From Collibacillus ludicampi (GTDB lineage: Bacteria; Bacillota; Bacilli; Tumebacillales; BOQE01): a stretch of DNA of 64,000 bases. This document shows, piece by piece, positions 37,164-46,136 of this stretch (the first letter of the stretch is position 1; each line of letters opens with the position of its first letter). Location of the stretch: the NCBI RefSeq assembly GCF_023705585.1, contig NZ_BOQE01000001.1, positions 1,564,501 through 1,628,500 on the forward strand, read 5' to 3'. The notes beneath the pieces are model-generated. The model did no database searches and was not told the DNA's origin. It saw only the letters and a list, made by a program, of their open reading frames with translations. The translations under genes were made by a program, and so were the position numbers.

Positions 37164-39824
37164 ATGAGAATTCATGAAATTCGGACCCTGCCCGGACCGA
37201 ATATTTATAACTATAAACCTGTTGTGTTGATGAAATTGCATCTGGAAGATCTCACAGAGAAAGAAAGTTATGAGATTCCCGGCTTTATCGACCGATTGCT
37301 CAAATTGTTGCCCGGTTTGCACGATCATCATTGCGCTGCAGGGAGACCGTACGGATTTATCGAACGATTATACGAAGGAACTTATTTTGGACATATTGTG
37401 GAACATGTAGCGATTGAACTCACGGTTCTGGCAGGAGTGCCTGTTTGCTTCGGGAAGACGCTCTATGCGGGAGAACCGGGATATTATGATGTGGTCGTGG
37501 AGTACAAAGCGGAGAAGGGTACTCTCTTTCTGTTACGTACTGCTGTCGAACTGGTGGAAGCGCTTGTCAAAAATGATTCGTTTCCGTTGGAGGAAAAGAT
37601 CCGGCAGGCCAAACAAATCATTACCAAAACGGAGCTGGGTCCGTCCACGCGTGCAATTGTGGAAGCGGCGAAAGAGAGAGGTATCCCTTACATGCGCCTC
37701 AATGAGGGAAGTCTTGTGCAACTCGGTTATGGCAAGTATTTGCGGCGTATACAAGCGACCATCGCCGACAGTACGAAAGCGATCGGGGTGGATATTGCCG
37801 GCGATAAAGAGCTAACCAAACGATTGCTCGATGTCGCGGCCATCCCCGTACCGCGCGGGGGTGTGGTCACCGACGAGCAGGAGGCGCTGGATCTGCTGAA
37901 GGAGATTGGTAAACCCGTCGTCATTAAACCGTACGACGGAAATCAAGGGCGTGGGGTCAGCCTTTGCCTGAACACTCCCGCCGAAGTCAGGCGTGCTTTT
38001 CAACTGGCGAAACAAGAAGCGGAGCGGGTGATTGTTGAGGAATATATCGAAGGGCGCCATTATCGCATCATGGTCGTCGGCGGTCAGGTGGTCGCAGCGG
38101 CGGAACGCTTGCCTGCTCATGTCATCGGTGACGGAAAGCACACGATCGAGCAACTGATCACACGGGAAAATAACAATCCATTGCGAGGCGAGGGACATGA
38201 GAAGCCATTGACGAAAATCAAAGTGGATGAGCTCGTTCTCAGCTATCTGGCACGCATGGGACGCCGATTGAGCGATATTCCTGCGCCTGACGAACTTGTT
38301 TACCTGAGGGACAATGCCAACTTGTCTACTGGAGGTATCGCCATCGATGTGACGAGTAGCATTCACCCAGAAAACGTGCGTCTATGTGAGCGCATCGCCA
38401 CAGTTATCGGTCTCGATGTCTGCGGGATCGATCTCGTCTTAAAAGACATTTCACAGCCGATGGGGGAAGGAGGAGCGGTGATTGAGGTCAACGCGGCGCC
38501 GGGAATAAGGATGCACCATTTCCCTTCTGTCGGACAACCGCGCAATGTCGGAGACGCGATCGTAGAGATGCTGTTCCCGAAAGGTTCTCCTTCAAGGATC
38601 CCGATCGTGGCGATCACGGGAACCAACGGGAAGACGACAACAACAAGGATGATCGGGCATGTGATGATGGCCACCGGGCGTACGGTGGGTATGACCACGA
38701 CAGACGGAATCTATATCGGTGGTACATGTATCAAGAAAGGGGATACCACTGGGCCGCGTTCCGCCCATACGATCTTATGCGATCCGAGCGTAGAGATCGC
38801 CGTACTCGAAACGGCGAGAGGTGGGATCGTGCGATCGGGTCTCGGTTACGATTGGGCGGATGTGGCTGTGATCACCAACATTCAACCGGATCATATCGGA
38901 CAAGACGGGATCGAAGAGATCGAGGATCTCATCTTTATCAAATCACTTGTCGCGGAACGCGTTCGTGACGGCGGGACGGTCGTCTTGAATGCGGATGATC
39001 CGAATGTCGTAGAAATTCCGAGTCATCCACGCATGAAAAAAACGAAAAAACAGATCGTGTATTTCTCTTTAAAAGCGGATCATCCTGTCATCATGCGTCA
39101 CCTGGCGGAAGGGGGAACGGCTTATTTTCTGAAGAATGACTGGATTATTGAAGCCTGTGGCGATACGGAAAGGGCTGTCATGCCTGTAGAAGATATTCCC
39201 GTCACCATGTATGGGGTCGCCCAGTTTCATGTAGCCAATGCTATGGCATCCATCGCCGCATGCCGGGCTTACGGGATGAGCCACGAACGGATCGCACGGG
39301 CTCTGACAGGGTTCCGTAGCGATGTACATAATCCGGGAAGGGCAAACTTGTATCAGGTGGGCCAAGGGTATGTCATGGTCGATTATGGTCACAACCCGGA
39401 CTCCTTCGCCGCGATCTGCAAGATGGCACAACATTTGCCGGCTCACCGGGTCACAGGTATTATCGGCGTACCGGGAGACCGAAACAACGTAATCGTGGAA
39501 ACGGCGGCGCGTGTGGCTGCACACGGTTTTCACCGTTTGATCATCAAAGAAGACAAGGATACGCGCGGTCGCGCACGGGGGGAAATCGCCGAGATCATGC
39601 GAAAAGCGGTAGAAGCCGAAGTACCCGAGCGCGAGTATCGCATCATTTATGATGAGTGTGAAGCGCTGGAAACCGCCTTGAAGGAACTGGAGCCCGGTGA
39701 AATCGTGATTGTTTTCTACGAAAAGATCGAACCTATTCTGCAAGTCCTCCAACGTTGGAACGCTATGTCTGTCTCGACAGTCGGCGGAGCGTTGGTAAAG
39801 ATGAAGAGTATTGCCAAAGTGTAG
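37164..39824 (+). CDS. cphA: Cyanophycin synthetase
   Basis: 886 residues, the usual CphA1 length. N-terminal domain (about 1-160), then ATP-grasp domain (about 205-470, with V-V-I-K-P-Y-D-G-N-Q-G-R-G-V-S and E-V-N-A-A-P-G-I-R-M-H), then a Mur-ligase-like domain with P-loop G-T-N-G-K-T-T-T-T near residue 487, N-I-Q-P-D-H-I-G near 575 and V-D-Y-G-H-N-P near 735. Polymerises Asp and Arg into cyanophycin without ribosomes. ATG behind GAGGAG. Operon with cphB. Confidence 0.95.
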   Translation: MRIHEIRTLPGPNIYNYKPVVLMKLHLEDLTEKESYEIPGFIDRLLKLLPGLHDHHCAAGRPYGFIERLYEGTYFGHIVEHVAIELTVLAGVPVCFGKTLYAGEPGYYDVVVEYKAEKGTLFLLRTAVELVEALVKNDSFPLEEKIRQAKQIITKTELGPSTRAIVEAAKERGIPYMRLNEGSLVQLGYGKYLRRIQATIADSTKAIGVDIAGDKELTKRLLDVAAIPVPRGGVVTDEQEALDLLKEIGKPVVIKPYDGNQGRGVSLCLNTPAEVRRAFQLAKQEAERVIVEEYIEGRHYRIMVVGGQVVAAAERLPAHVIGDGKHTIEQLITRENNNPLRGEGHEKPLTKIKVDELVLSYLARMGRRLSDIPAPDELVYLRDNANLSTGGIAIDVTSSIHPENVRLCERIATVIGLDVCGIDLVLKDISQPMGEGGAVIEVNAAPGIRMHHFPSVGQPRNVGDAIVEMLFPKGSPSRIPIVAITGTNGKTTTTRMIGHVMMATGRTVGMTTTDGIYIGGTCIKKGDTTGPRSAHTILCDPSVEIAVLETARGGIVRSGLGYDWADVAVITNIQPDHIGQDGIEEIEDLIFIKSLVAERVRDGGTVVLNADDPNVVEIPSHPRMKKTKKQIVYFSLKADHPVIMRHLAEGGTAYFLKNDWIIEACGDTERAVMPVEDIPVTMYGVAQFHVANAMASIAACRAYGMSHERIARALTGFRSDVHNPGRANLYQVGQGYVMVDYGHNPDSFAAICKMAQHLPAHRVTGIIGVPGDRNNVIVETAARVAAHGFHRLIIKEDKDTRGRARGEIAEIMRKAVEAEVPEREYRIIYDECEALETALKELEPGEIVIVFYEKIEPILQVLQRWNAMSVSTVGGALVKMKSIAKV

Positions 39825-39840
39825 TCGCGGTATAAAAGAA

Positions 39841-39880
39841 GAGCCCCTTCGTGTCTGATCATGGAACGAGGGGGCTTTAT
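39841..39880 (+). terminator. Terminator of cphBA
   Basis: AGCCCCTTCGT and ACGAGGGGGCT form an 11-bp stem (one G-T), followed by TTATACTTTT. Confidence 0.75.
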
Positions 39881-39897
39881 ACTTTTCCGAAGAAACT

Positions 39898-40272
39898 CTA
39901 CTTCGCTCGTTGAACGGTAGTGATTGTCCAGATTTCGAATGGAGTCCAGGGAAGGGGATCCGTAAAACACTCAACCCCTATTTCATATTTTTTACCATTC
40001 ATTTCAACTACCTCAAGATAAGCGGGATGCTGCGGTTTTGTATTTATAGAACGATTTAGTATTTTTATAGAAAGGGGCCGAGGCATAGAAATGATTTCTT
40101 TTGCGGCCTCAAGATCCGAATCATATCCAATATCATCCACTGACTTTAATTGTTCGAGTCCTCTTTTGAATTGGTATTCCCGATTCCAATCACTATGTCC
40201 TACGAGAATAATGCCGACAATGAAACCAATCAAAATCAACAGTATGACCCATTTTATTTTAAATCGTCTCAT
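39898..40272 (-). CDS. Hypothetical membrane-anchored protein
   Basis: 124 residues from ATG 40272; a TTG at 40332 overlapping the previous gene's stop would add 20 basic residues. One N-terminal membrane segment (about residues 8-26) preceded by K/R residues, so an extracytoplasmic domain is expected. The rest has no motif I recognise. More AT-rich than the neighbouring housekeeping genes, and paired with the broken papain-like gene just upstream. Confidence 0.6.
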   Translation of the reverse strand: MRRFKIKWVILLILIGFIVGIILVGHSDWNREYQFKRGLEQLKSVDDIGYDSDLEAAKEIISMPRPLSIKILNRSINTKPQHPAYLEVVEMNGKKYEIGVECFTDPLPWTPFEIWTITTVQRAK

Positions 40273-40325
40273 CCGTAATGATCGGCCCTCTTTTCTACTG
40301 AATGAATATTTCGACAAAGGATTCT

Positions 40326-40910
40326 TTACCAATTTCCTTTTGTATAAACGGTAGTAACATTTGTGGCACGTAATAAATCATATGGAGAACACATCGGCAT
40401 ATAATATCCGGGATTTGATGAAGTTGGAAGAGTTACTCCTGCACCGTAATAAAAGGCTTGCCAAACTATTTTAGAACAATATGTCATATTATAATCACCA
40501 TAGAGGGAACCCAGTCCATATGAAGCATTCTAATAATTGGTTTTGTAGTTCAAGGCCCATTGGCCCGCTTTTGCCGCTTTCGTAGCATCATTAAAACGAA
40601 TTACTTTTAGTGTTCTTGGATAGTTTAACTTCCACCAATTATAGGTAACTATTTCAGGATGATAACCCGGGCCCTTAATATGCACAATACTCCCAGGGCT
40701 GACTACAATAGCAGCATGTCCTGTTATTCCTGAAGAAGATGTATCTTGTGTGACCAAAATATCCCCTGCTAGCATACTTACACCATTTTCATAGCTGGTG
40801 CTACTTCCACCTCCACCAATACTTTTTGGGGTTGCAGCAAAGATCGTTCCTACTGAAACAGATAAAACCATAGCCAAGACAATTAAAAAGCGGCATGGAA
40901 GAAAAATTTT
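40326..40910 (-). pseudogene. Permuted papain-like (YiiX/NlpC-type) secreted hydrolase, broken
   Basis: A signal-peptide-like stretch (F-L-I-V-L-A-M-V-L-S-V) is followed by a hydrolase N-half with A-G-D-I-L-V-T-Q and I-T-G-H-A-A-I-V-V (the histidine block). The frame meets TAG at 40530-40532. The same frame then continues 67 codons with C-S-K-I-V-W-Q-A-F-Y, the expected cysteine block, to TAA at 40326. So one in-frame stop splits a protein of about 183 residues. The start is also unclear: GGGAGG lies near 40930 but no start codon follows in frame. AT-rich, possibly acquired. Confidence 0.7.
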
Positions 40911-41110
40911 TTAATTTTAAAATGTACCTCCCTTTATATATGGTTAAAATCACCTAAAATACTAGATTCGACAGAATATATACAAATCCTTCTATAATTA
41001 AAAAAATTGCCCCTATTTTCCTGTTAATAGGTCTCTTTTTCTTGAGAGTTGTCCCTTTCTTCCTTCTTCGGGTAAGATGTAGGAAAAGAACGAATCAGGT
41101 AGGTGTACAC

Positions 41111-41968
41111 ATGCACGTGATCGAAAAAGCCCGGGCGAAGATCAACCTAACGCTTGATGTTTTGTACAAACGGCCGGACGGTTATCATGAAGTGGAAATG
41201 GTCATGCAGACGATCGATCTCTCCGATCATCTTACGTTACAGCATCTTGAGGAAGATCGTATCGAAATCTCCTGCTCGGTACCCTATATTCCCACCGATG
41301 AACGGAATCTGGCATATAAGGCAGCGGCTCTCATCAAACGGACCTTTCAAATCAAACATGGGGTACATATTCATCTGGATAAAAAAATACCCGTCGCGGC
41401 TGGGCTGGCCGGCGGATCGAGCGATGCGGCGGCCGTTTTGCGGGGGTTAAACCGTCTATGGAAGTTACATCTTTCCCTCGACGATTTGGCGCATCTGGCC
41501 GCTTCCATCGGTTCTGATGTACCTTTCTGCGTCTATGGGGGTACGGCTATCGCGAGGGGGAGAGGCGAGCAGATCGAGCGGATTCATCACACGCCTCCTC
41601 ACGTGTGGGTCGTTCTCGTCAAACCTCCGATCGCCGTTTCTACCGCTGATGTTTATGGCGCTTTGGATGTGAATGCGATTACCGACCATCCCAATACAAT
41701 GGCTATGCTCGAATCCCTTCAGGCAAACAATCCTGTTGCCAAGATTTCCGAACATCTTGGAAATGTACTGGAGCGCGTCACATTTCGCATGCATCCGGAA
41801 GTCGAACGCATCAAAAAGAAGATGTATGAGTTCGGTGCACAAGGAGCCCTCATGTCTGGCTCCGGTCCTACCGTGTTTGGCATCGTCGACCGCGAGTCGC
41901 GCGCGTTTCGCATCTACAACGCATTTCGCGGATTTTCACGGGAAGTGTATCTGAGCCGGTTTTTGTAG
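41111..41968 (+). CDS. ispE: 4-diphosphocytidyl-2-C-methyl-D-erythritol kinase
   Basis: 285 residues from ATG 41111, behind AGGTAGGTG. GHMP kinase: A-K-I-N-L-T-L-D-V at the N-terminus, the ATP loop [15 protein letters not shown] near residue 98 and M-S-G-S-G-P-T-V-F near 248. Fourth step of the MEP isoprenoid pathway. Precedes purR as in B. subtilis, with one extra gene between. Confidence 0.95.
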   Translation: MHVIEKARAKINLTLDVLYKRPDGYHEVEMVMQTIDLSDHLTLQHLEEDRIEISCSVPYIPTDERNLAYKAAALIKRTFQIKHGVHIHLDKKIPVAAGLAGGSSDAAAVLRGLNRLWKLHLSLDDLAHLAASIGSDVPFCVYGGTAIARGRGEQIERIHHTPPHVWVVLVKPPIAVSTADVYGALDVNAITDHPNTMAMLESLQANNPVAKISEHLGNVLERVTFRMHPEVERIKKKMYEFGAQGALMSGSGPTVFGIVDRESRAFRIYNAFRGFSREVYLSRFL

Positions 41969-42044
41969 TGTCACGGCTAAAAAAAGGATCCTCTGTTCAT
42001 ACTAACCATAGAGAAGAAACGAACGAACAGAGCAGGTGACTTCC

Positions 42045-42833
42045 ATGCGTGCGGTGATTTTGGCTGGTGGGCTTATCACAGGATTGGAAGAACAGGAAAA
42101 AGCGTTCCTTACGATCGAAAACAGGCCTATGATCGATTATGTTTTACAAGCATTGGCAGGTGTACAGGCGATCGACGAACAGATCATTGTAGGTCCGAGG
42201 AACATTGAATCTTGGGTGAAGCAGCAGGGAAACATGCGCCTTCGTGTCATTCAAGCGCGTGAACGTCTCATGGAGAACGTGCTTCTTGGCGTAGAACAGG
42301 CGGAACATGAGGATGAACTGATCTTGCTTACCACTTGTGACATTCCCTTTTTAACTACGGAAGCGGTGAACGATTTCCTTGAGCGCTGTGGGATGGATGC
42401 AAGCGTTGATTTTTATTACCCGATTATCAGAAAGGAAGATACGGAACGCGAGTTTCCGAGGATGAAACGCACGTATGTCAAATTACGCGAGGGCGTGTTT
42501 ACGGGCGGAAATCTCTTCCTCGTACGGCCGGCCGTGATCAAGCGTGTGGCGAATCGGGTGGAAGAGATTCTGCGAAACCGCAAAAGCCCCTTGAAAATTT
42601 CTGCAGAATTGGGATGGTCCTTCACGTGCCGTCTTCTCCTCTCCCAGGTATACGGGTTTTTACGCTTGGCTCAGTTGGAACAACGTTTCAGTGAATTGTT
42701 TGATATTCGTGCGAAAGCGATCATCAGTCCTTATCCGCAAATCGGTACGGATGTGGACAAGCATAGTGATTTATTATTGGCTCGTAAAATGATGAGTCAA
42801 TCCCTTGCATCAAACACGAAAGAAATGGTATGA
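42045..42833 (+). CDS. MobA-like NTP transferase domain protein
   Basis: 262 residues from ATG 42045, behind AGGTGA. N-terminal nucleotidyltransferase fold: M-R-A-V-I-L-A-G-G-L, E-K-A-F-L-T-I-E-N-R-P-M-I-D-Y, and L-T-T-C-D-I-P-F-L-T near residue 98 with a metal-binding aspartate. Resembles MobA/IspD-type NTP transferases but the substrate is not evident. Lies between ispE and purR. Confidence 0.82.
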   Translation: MRAVILAGGLITGLEEQEKAFLTIENRPMIDYVLQALAGVQAIDEQIIVGPRNIESWVKQQGNMRLRVIQARERLMENVLLGVEQAEHEDELILLTTCDIPFLTTEAVNDFLERCGMDASVDFYYPIIRKEDTEREFPRMKRTYVKLREGVFTGGNLFLVRPAVIKRVANRVEEILRNRKSPLKISAELGWSFTCRLLLSQVYGFLRLAQLEQRFSELFDIRAKAIISPYPQIGTDVDKHSDLLLARKMMSQSLASNTKEMV

Positions 42834-42881
42834 TTCCTTAATAATGTTCGTGTTTGACGAGAGGATCGGGAGGTGGCGCAT

Positions 42882-43694
42882 ATGCGTCGCAGTGAACGCA
42901 TCGTACGAATCACGCAGACGCTCCTGGAACATCCCAATCGCGTCTTATCCTTAACGGATATGGCGGATCGATTATCGTCGGCCAAGTCGTCTCTGTCTGA
43001 AGATTTGGCGATCATCCGTGAAGTATTTGAGCAAGAAGGTTGGGGCCAACTTGAGACACAGGCGGGGGCTGCGGGTGGGGTCCGTTACATCCCCGACTGT
43101 TCACGTGTGCAAGCAGAACAATTTGTAAAGGAAATGGCTACCGTGTTGGCAGACCCAGAACGGATATTACCCGGCGGCTATCTTTATATGTCGGACATTC
43201 TGGGAAAACCGGAAGTTCTCGACATGGCAGGGCGGATGTTCGCTTCCGCCTTCCGCAAAACGGGAGCGGAGTATGTGTTGACGGTCGAAACCAAAGGAAT
43301 TCCATTGGCCGTATCCACATCGCGTTATTTGCAAATCCCTGCTATCGTCGTACGACGCGACCATCGCGTAACAGAAGGATCCGCTGTATCGATTAATTAT
43401 GTATCCGGCTCGAGGCGTATCCAAACGATGTCATTGTCCAGGCGTTCTTTACCCGAGAGGAAAAAAGTCTTGTTGATCGATGACTTTATGAAAGCAGGAG
43501 GAACGCTGAAAGCGATGACTGACCTGATGCGCGAATTTCACGCGGAGGTCGTTGGGGTAGGGGTCTTTATGTCGACATCGGAGCCAACAGACAAGCTGGT
43601 AGGAAACGACTATATTTCTTTGACCACCTTGGATTCTGTGAATGAAACCGAGAGAGAGGTCAAAGTGATTCCCGGAACGTATTTTGAATCGTAG
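42882..43694 (+). CDS. purR: Purine operon repressor PurR
   Basis: 270 residues from ATG 42882, eight bases after GGGAGG; a GTG nine bases upstream overlaps the ribosome site. Winged-helix N-terminus (S-S-A-K-S-S-L-S-E-D-L), then a type I PRTase-like domain with L-L-I-D-D-F-M-K-A-G-G-T near residue 198, the PRPP-binding loop. PRPP relieves repression in B. subtilis. Also T-E-G-S-A-V-S-I-N-Y-V-S-G-S. The ridA gene yabJ, normally next, is absent. Confidence 0.95.
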   Translation: MRRSERIVRITQTLLEHPNRVLSLTDMADRLSSAKSSLSEDLAIIREVFEQEGWGQLETQAGAAGGVRYIPDCSRVQAEQFVKEMATVLADPERILPGGYLYMSDILGKPEVLDMAGRMFASAFRKTGAEYVLTVETKGIPLAVSTSRYLQIPAIVVRRDHRVTEGSAVSINYVSGSRRIQTMSLSRRSLPERKKVLLIDDFMKAGGTLKAMTDLMREFHAEVVGVGVFMSTSEPTDKLVGNDYISLTTLDSVNETEREVKVIPGTYFES

Positions 43695-43725
43695 ATCTTT
43701 TAACCGTTTGGTGTCGCGACTCTCA

Positions 43726-43757
43726 GTGGGAGCGTATCGTTACGCTTCCCGCTTTCT
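43726..43757 (+). terminator. Probable terminator of purR
   Basis: GTGGGAGCGTA...TACGCTTCCCGC hairpin followed by TTTCTCC, a broken T-run. Confidence 0.6.
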
Positions 43758-43985
43758 CCACAAGTCAACAGGTATCTGTCCCCGTGTCTGTTCGAAAAAC
43801 ATTCCATTCCCTTTCCATATCATCCAAAAGCGGCATTTCTGTCCTCTTTAAGGAATCTTTATATTCCCCACGAAACATGTGACCAACGGATCGCTAAGGA
43901 AAGTGTTTTAAAAAAAGTCTCGTGATCATACACGGATCAAAATATGAGAATCATGTGAATTTTTCATATTGGAGCTCTTTCGGGG

Positions 43986-44011
43986 AAGGAGTTTCGAAAA
44001 AAATGTGGAAT
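43986..44011 (+). promoter_or_regulatory. Sigma-H-type promoter of spoVG
   Basis: AAGGAGTTT (43986-43994) and GGAAT (44007-44011), with an A-rich spacer. The layout closely resembles the B. subtilis spoVG promoter as I recall it (AGGATTT, A-rich spacer, GGAATT). The rest of the 368-base gap after purR shows only the purR terminator. Confidence 0.65.
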
Positions 44012-44030
44012 ATGATGGATGGAGGAAATT

Positions 44031-44114
44031 ATGACCACGTACCTAAGGATGGTGAATTTGGGGTGCAAATCACAGATGTGCGTCTACGCAGGGTTAACAC
44101 GGATGGGCGGATGA
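44031..44114 (+). CDS. Upstream ORF overlapping the spoVG start (out of frame)
   Basis: 27 codons from ATG 44031, six bases after the best ribosome site in the spoVG leader (GGAGG at 44021-44025). It ends at TGA 44112-44114, 50 bases into spoVG, in a different frame. It might be a leader peptide that limits or couples spoVG translation, or the mark of a sequence error. No homology recognised. Confidence 0.35.
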   Translation: MTTYLRMVNLGCKSQMCVYAGLTRMGG

Positions 44115-44338
44115 AGGCGATTGCATCGATCACGATCGATCATGAATTCGTTGTTCACGATTTGCGACTCATCGAAGGAAACAATGGACTTTTTGTAGCG
44201 ATGCCAAGCAGACGTTCGCCTGACGGAGAGTTTCGCGATATCGCCCACCCGATCACGCCTAAAGCGCGCCAGATGATCGAGGATGCCGTGTTAGCCGCCT
44301 ACGAACAAGCGGAAAAAATGGCTGCTTCAGGTGCGTAG
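44063..44338 (+). CDS. spoVG: Septation/RNA-binding protein SpoVG
   Basis: 91 residues from GTG 44063: [20 protein letters not shown] then [14 protein letters not shown] and [10 protein letters not shown], near-canonical SpoVG. The frame is open 47 codons upstream but that part lies over the promoter. Ribosome site AAGGATGGTG is 8-13 bases away, weaker than that of the overlapping upstream ORF. SpoVG affects asymmetric septation and binds nucleic acids. Confidence 0.93.
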   Translation: MQITDVRLRRVNTDGRMKAIASITIDHEFVVHDLRLIEGNNGLFVAMPSRRSPDGEFRDIAHPITPKARQMIEDAVLAAYEQAEKMAASGA

Positions 44339-44401
44339 TTTCATGTGCAGTACCAGAAGCCGCGATTGATAGACAGCCGCAATTGTATACGAGACGTGTT
44401 C

Positions 44402-44452
44402 AACAAGCATACATGCGAGAGCCTTCTTTTGTATGTATGCTTGTTCTTTTTT
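44402..44452 (+). terminator. Terminator of spoVG
   Basis: AACAAGCATACAT and ATGTATGCTTGTT form a 13-bp stem, followed by a T-rich run. Confidence 0.9.
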
Positions 44453-44479
44453 TGTTCACGAACGGGTTTCTTTACCAAG

Positions 44480-44508
44480 TTGAAATAGGGGCTTTCTTAA
44501 GCTATAGT
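44480..44508 (+). promoter_or_regulatory. Sigma-A promoter of a candidate small RNA upstream of glmU
   Basis: TTGAAA (44480-44485), 17-base spacer, TATAGT (44503-44508). Transcription would begin near 44515 and meet two hairpins before glmU. Confidence 0.6.
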
Positions 44509-44514
44509 GTGTAA

Positions 44515-44660
44515 TGGACATCGTTCGATCATTTTTGCTTATCTTTGTGAAAGTATACATGGAGATATGCATGAACGCATCGTATACTTTCATGATGTCA
44601 AAAAGGCTTCGACGAGACACGGATGTACATCCGTGAAACGCTTCGCATAAAGCCTTTTTC
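44515..44660 (+). ncRNA. Candidate small RNA or glmU leader
   Basis: Downstream of a good promoter lie two structures and no ORF. A hairpin has 11-bp arms TGAAAGTATAC (44548-44558) and GTATACTTTCA (44582-44592). Then AAAAAGGCTT (44600-44609) pairs with AAGCCTTTTT (44650-44659), enclosing the perfect palindrome ACGGATGTACATCCGT. The last stem ends in a T-run and can act as a terminator. It could be a free RNA of about 145 nt or an attenuator for glmU. Confidence 0.4.
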
Positions 44661-44729
44661 GGTTCGACGTATGCTAAAAACATATGCATAGAATATACAT
44701 GCGGGAAACGAGGATCGGGAGGAAGAGAG

Positions 44730-46124
44730 ATGTCTGAAGCCTATGCCGTGGTTTTGGCGGCCGGTCAAGGTACGCGGATGAAATCAAAACGGCACAAAGT
44801 GTTGCATCCCGTTTGTGGCAAACCGATGGTCCGGCACGTGTTGGACAGTCTGCAGCAGGCGGGTATCCAAAGAACGCTTGTGGTGATTGGGAGTCTGGCC
44901 GAACAGGTGCGGGAAGAACTTGGCGAACAAGTGGAATTTGTTTACCAAAACGAGCAACTGGGAACCGGACATGCTGTCATGCAAGCGATCCCCCAGCTTT
45001 CAGGATTTGAAGGAACCACACTGGTGTGTTACGGAGATACCCCTTTGATTTCAGCAGAAACGATTCGAGCGATGCTTTCGACTCATCGGGAAAAAGGTGC
45101 CGCAGCGACCGTTTTGACTGCCATTGTTGATCAACCTTTCGGTTATGGACGAATTATACGTGATACGGACGGCAGTGTTTTGCGCATCGTTGAGGAAAAA
45201 GACGCAACGGCAGAAGAGAAAGCGGTTTCGGAAGTGAACTCAGGGACATATTGTTTTGATAATCGAGCGCTTCTGCAAGCATTGAGACAATTGGACAACA
45301 ACAATGCGCAAAAGGAATATTACCTGACCGATTGTTTAAGCATTATCCGAAGCCAGGGACTTCGCGTAGAAGCATACACCGTGCAGGATTCTGATGAGAT
45401 CTTGGGTGTAAACGATCGCGCCCAATTGGCCCATGTCGATGGGATTTTACGAAGACGCATCCGATTGCATCACATGAAGAATGGTGTTTCCATGGTCGAT
45501 CCGGACTCTATCTATATCGACGCGGATGTAGAGATCGGTGCGGATACGGTTCTTTATCCTGGCACCTATTTGCAAAGAGGAACGAGGATCGGCTCGGGGT
45601 GTGAAATTGGCCCGAATGTGCAGATTTCGCAAAGCACAGTGGGAGACTATACAGCAATCAAGCAGGCGGTTCTCGATAGCGCTACGATCGGCAACCATGT
45701 GACCATGGGCCCCTTCACCTATATCCGCCCGGGTACAAAGATTGAAGATGGCGTGAAAGTCGGGGATTTTGTCGAAATTAAGAATTCGGTCATCGGTAAA
45801 GGAAGTAAAGTTCCACATCTCGCATATGTAGGGGATGCGGATATTGGCTGCCATACGAATATCGGCTGTGGCGTGATCACCGTTAATTACGATGGCGTGA
45901 AGAAACATCGCACGGTTGTAGGCGATCACAGTTTCATCGGCAGCAATTCCAATCTCGTTGCGCCTGTAACCGTAGGTGACCACGCGTATGTGGCCGCAGG
46001 TTCGACGATTACCGATTCCGTTCCGGACGGTGCTTTGGCGATCGCCCGAGAGCGACAGGTGACTAAAGAAGGATATCAAGCGAAATTAGAGGCCCGTTTG
46101 AAAGAACGGAGCCTGAAAAAGTGA
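44730..46124 (+). CDS. glmU: Bifunctional UDP-N-acetylglucosamine pyrophosphorylase/GlcN-1-P acetyltransferase
   Basis: 464 residues. N-terminal uridylyltransferase: V-V-L-A-A-G-Q-G-T-R-M-K-S near residue 6, L-V-C-Y-G-D-T-P-L near 98, E-V-N-S-G-T-Y near 170. C-terminal left-handed beta-helix with hexapeptide repeats from about residue 255, ending with N-Y-D-G-V-K-K-H-R-T and S-N-S-N-L-V-A-P. Makes UDP-GlcNAc for peptidoglycan and teichoic acids. ATG behind GGGAGGAAGAG. Followed 12 bases later by prs. Confidence 0.97.
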   Translation: MSEAYAVVLAAGQGTRMKSKRHKVLHPVCGKPMVRHVLDSLQQAGIQRTLVVIGSLAEQVREELGEQVEFVYQNEQLGTGHAVMQAIPQLSGFEGTTLVCYGDTPLISAETIRAMLSTHREKGAAATVLTAIVDQPFGYGRIIRDTDGSVLRIVEEKDATAEEKAVSEVNSGTYCFDNRALLQALRQLDNNNAQKEYYLTDCLSIIRSQGLRVEAYTVQDSDEILGVNDRAQLAHVDGILRRRIRLHHMKNGVSMVDPDSIYIDADVEIGADTVLYPGTYLQRGTRIGSGCEIGPNVQISQSTVGDYTAIKQAVLDSATIGNHVTMGPFTYIRPGTKIEDGVKVGDFVEIKNSVIGKGSKVPHLAYVGDADIGCHTNIGCGVITVNYDGVKKHRTVVGDHSFIGSNSNLVAPVTVGDHAYVAAGSTITDSVPDGALAIARERQVTKEGYQAKLEARLKERSLKK

Positions 46125-46136
46125 GGAGTTCAGTAC

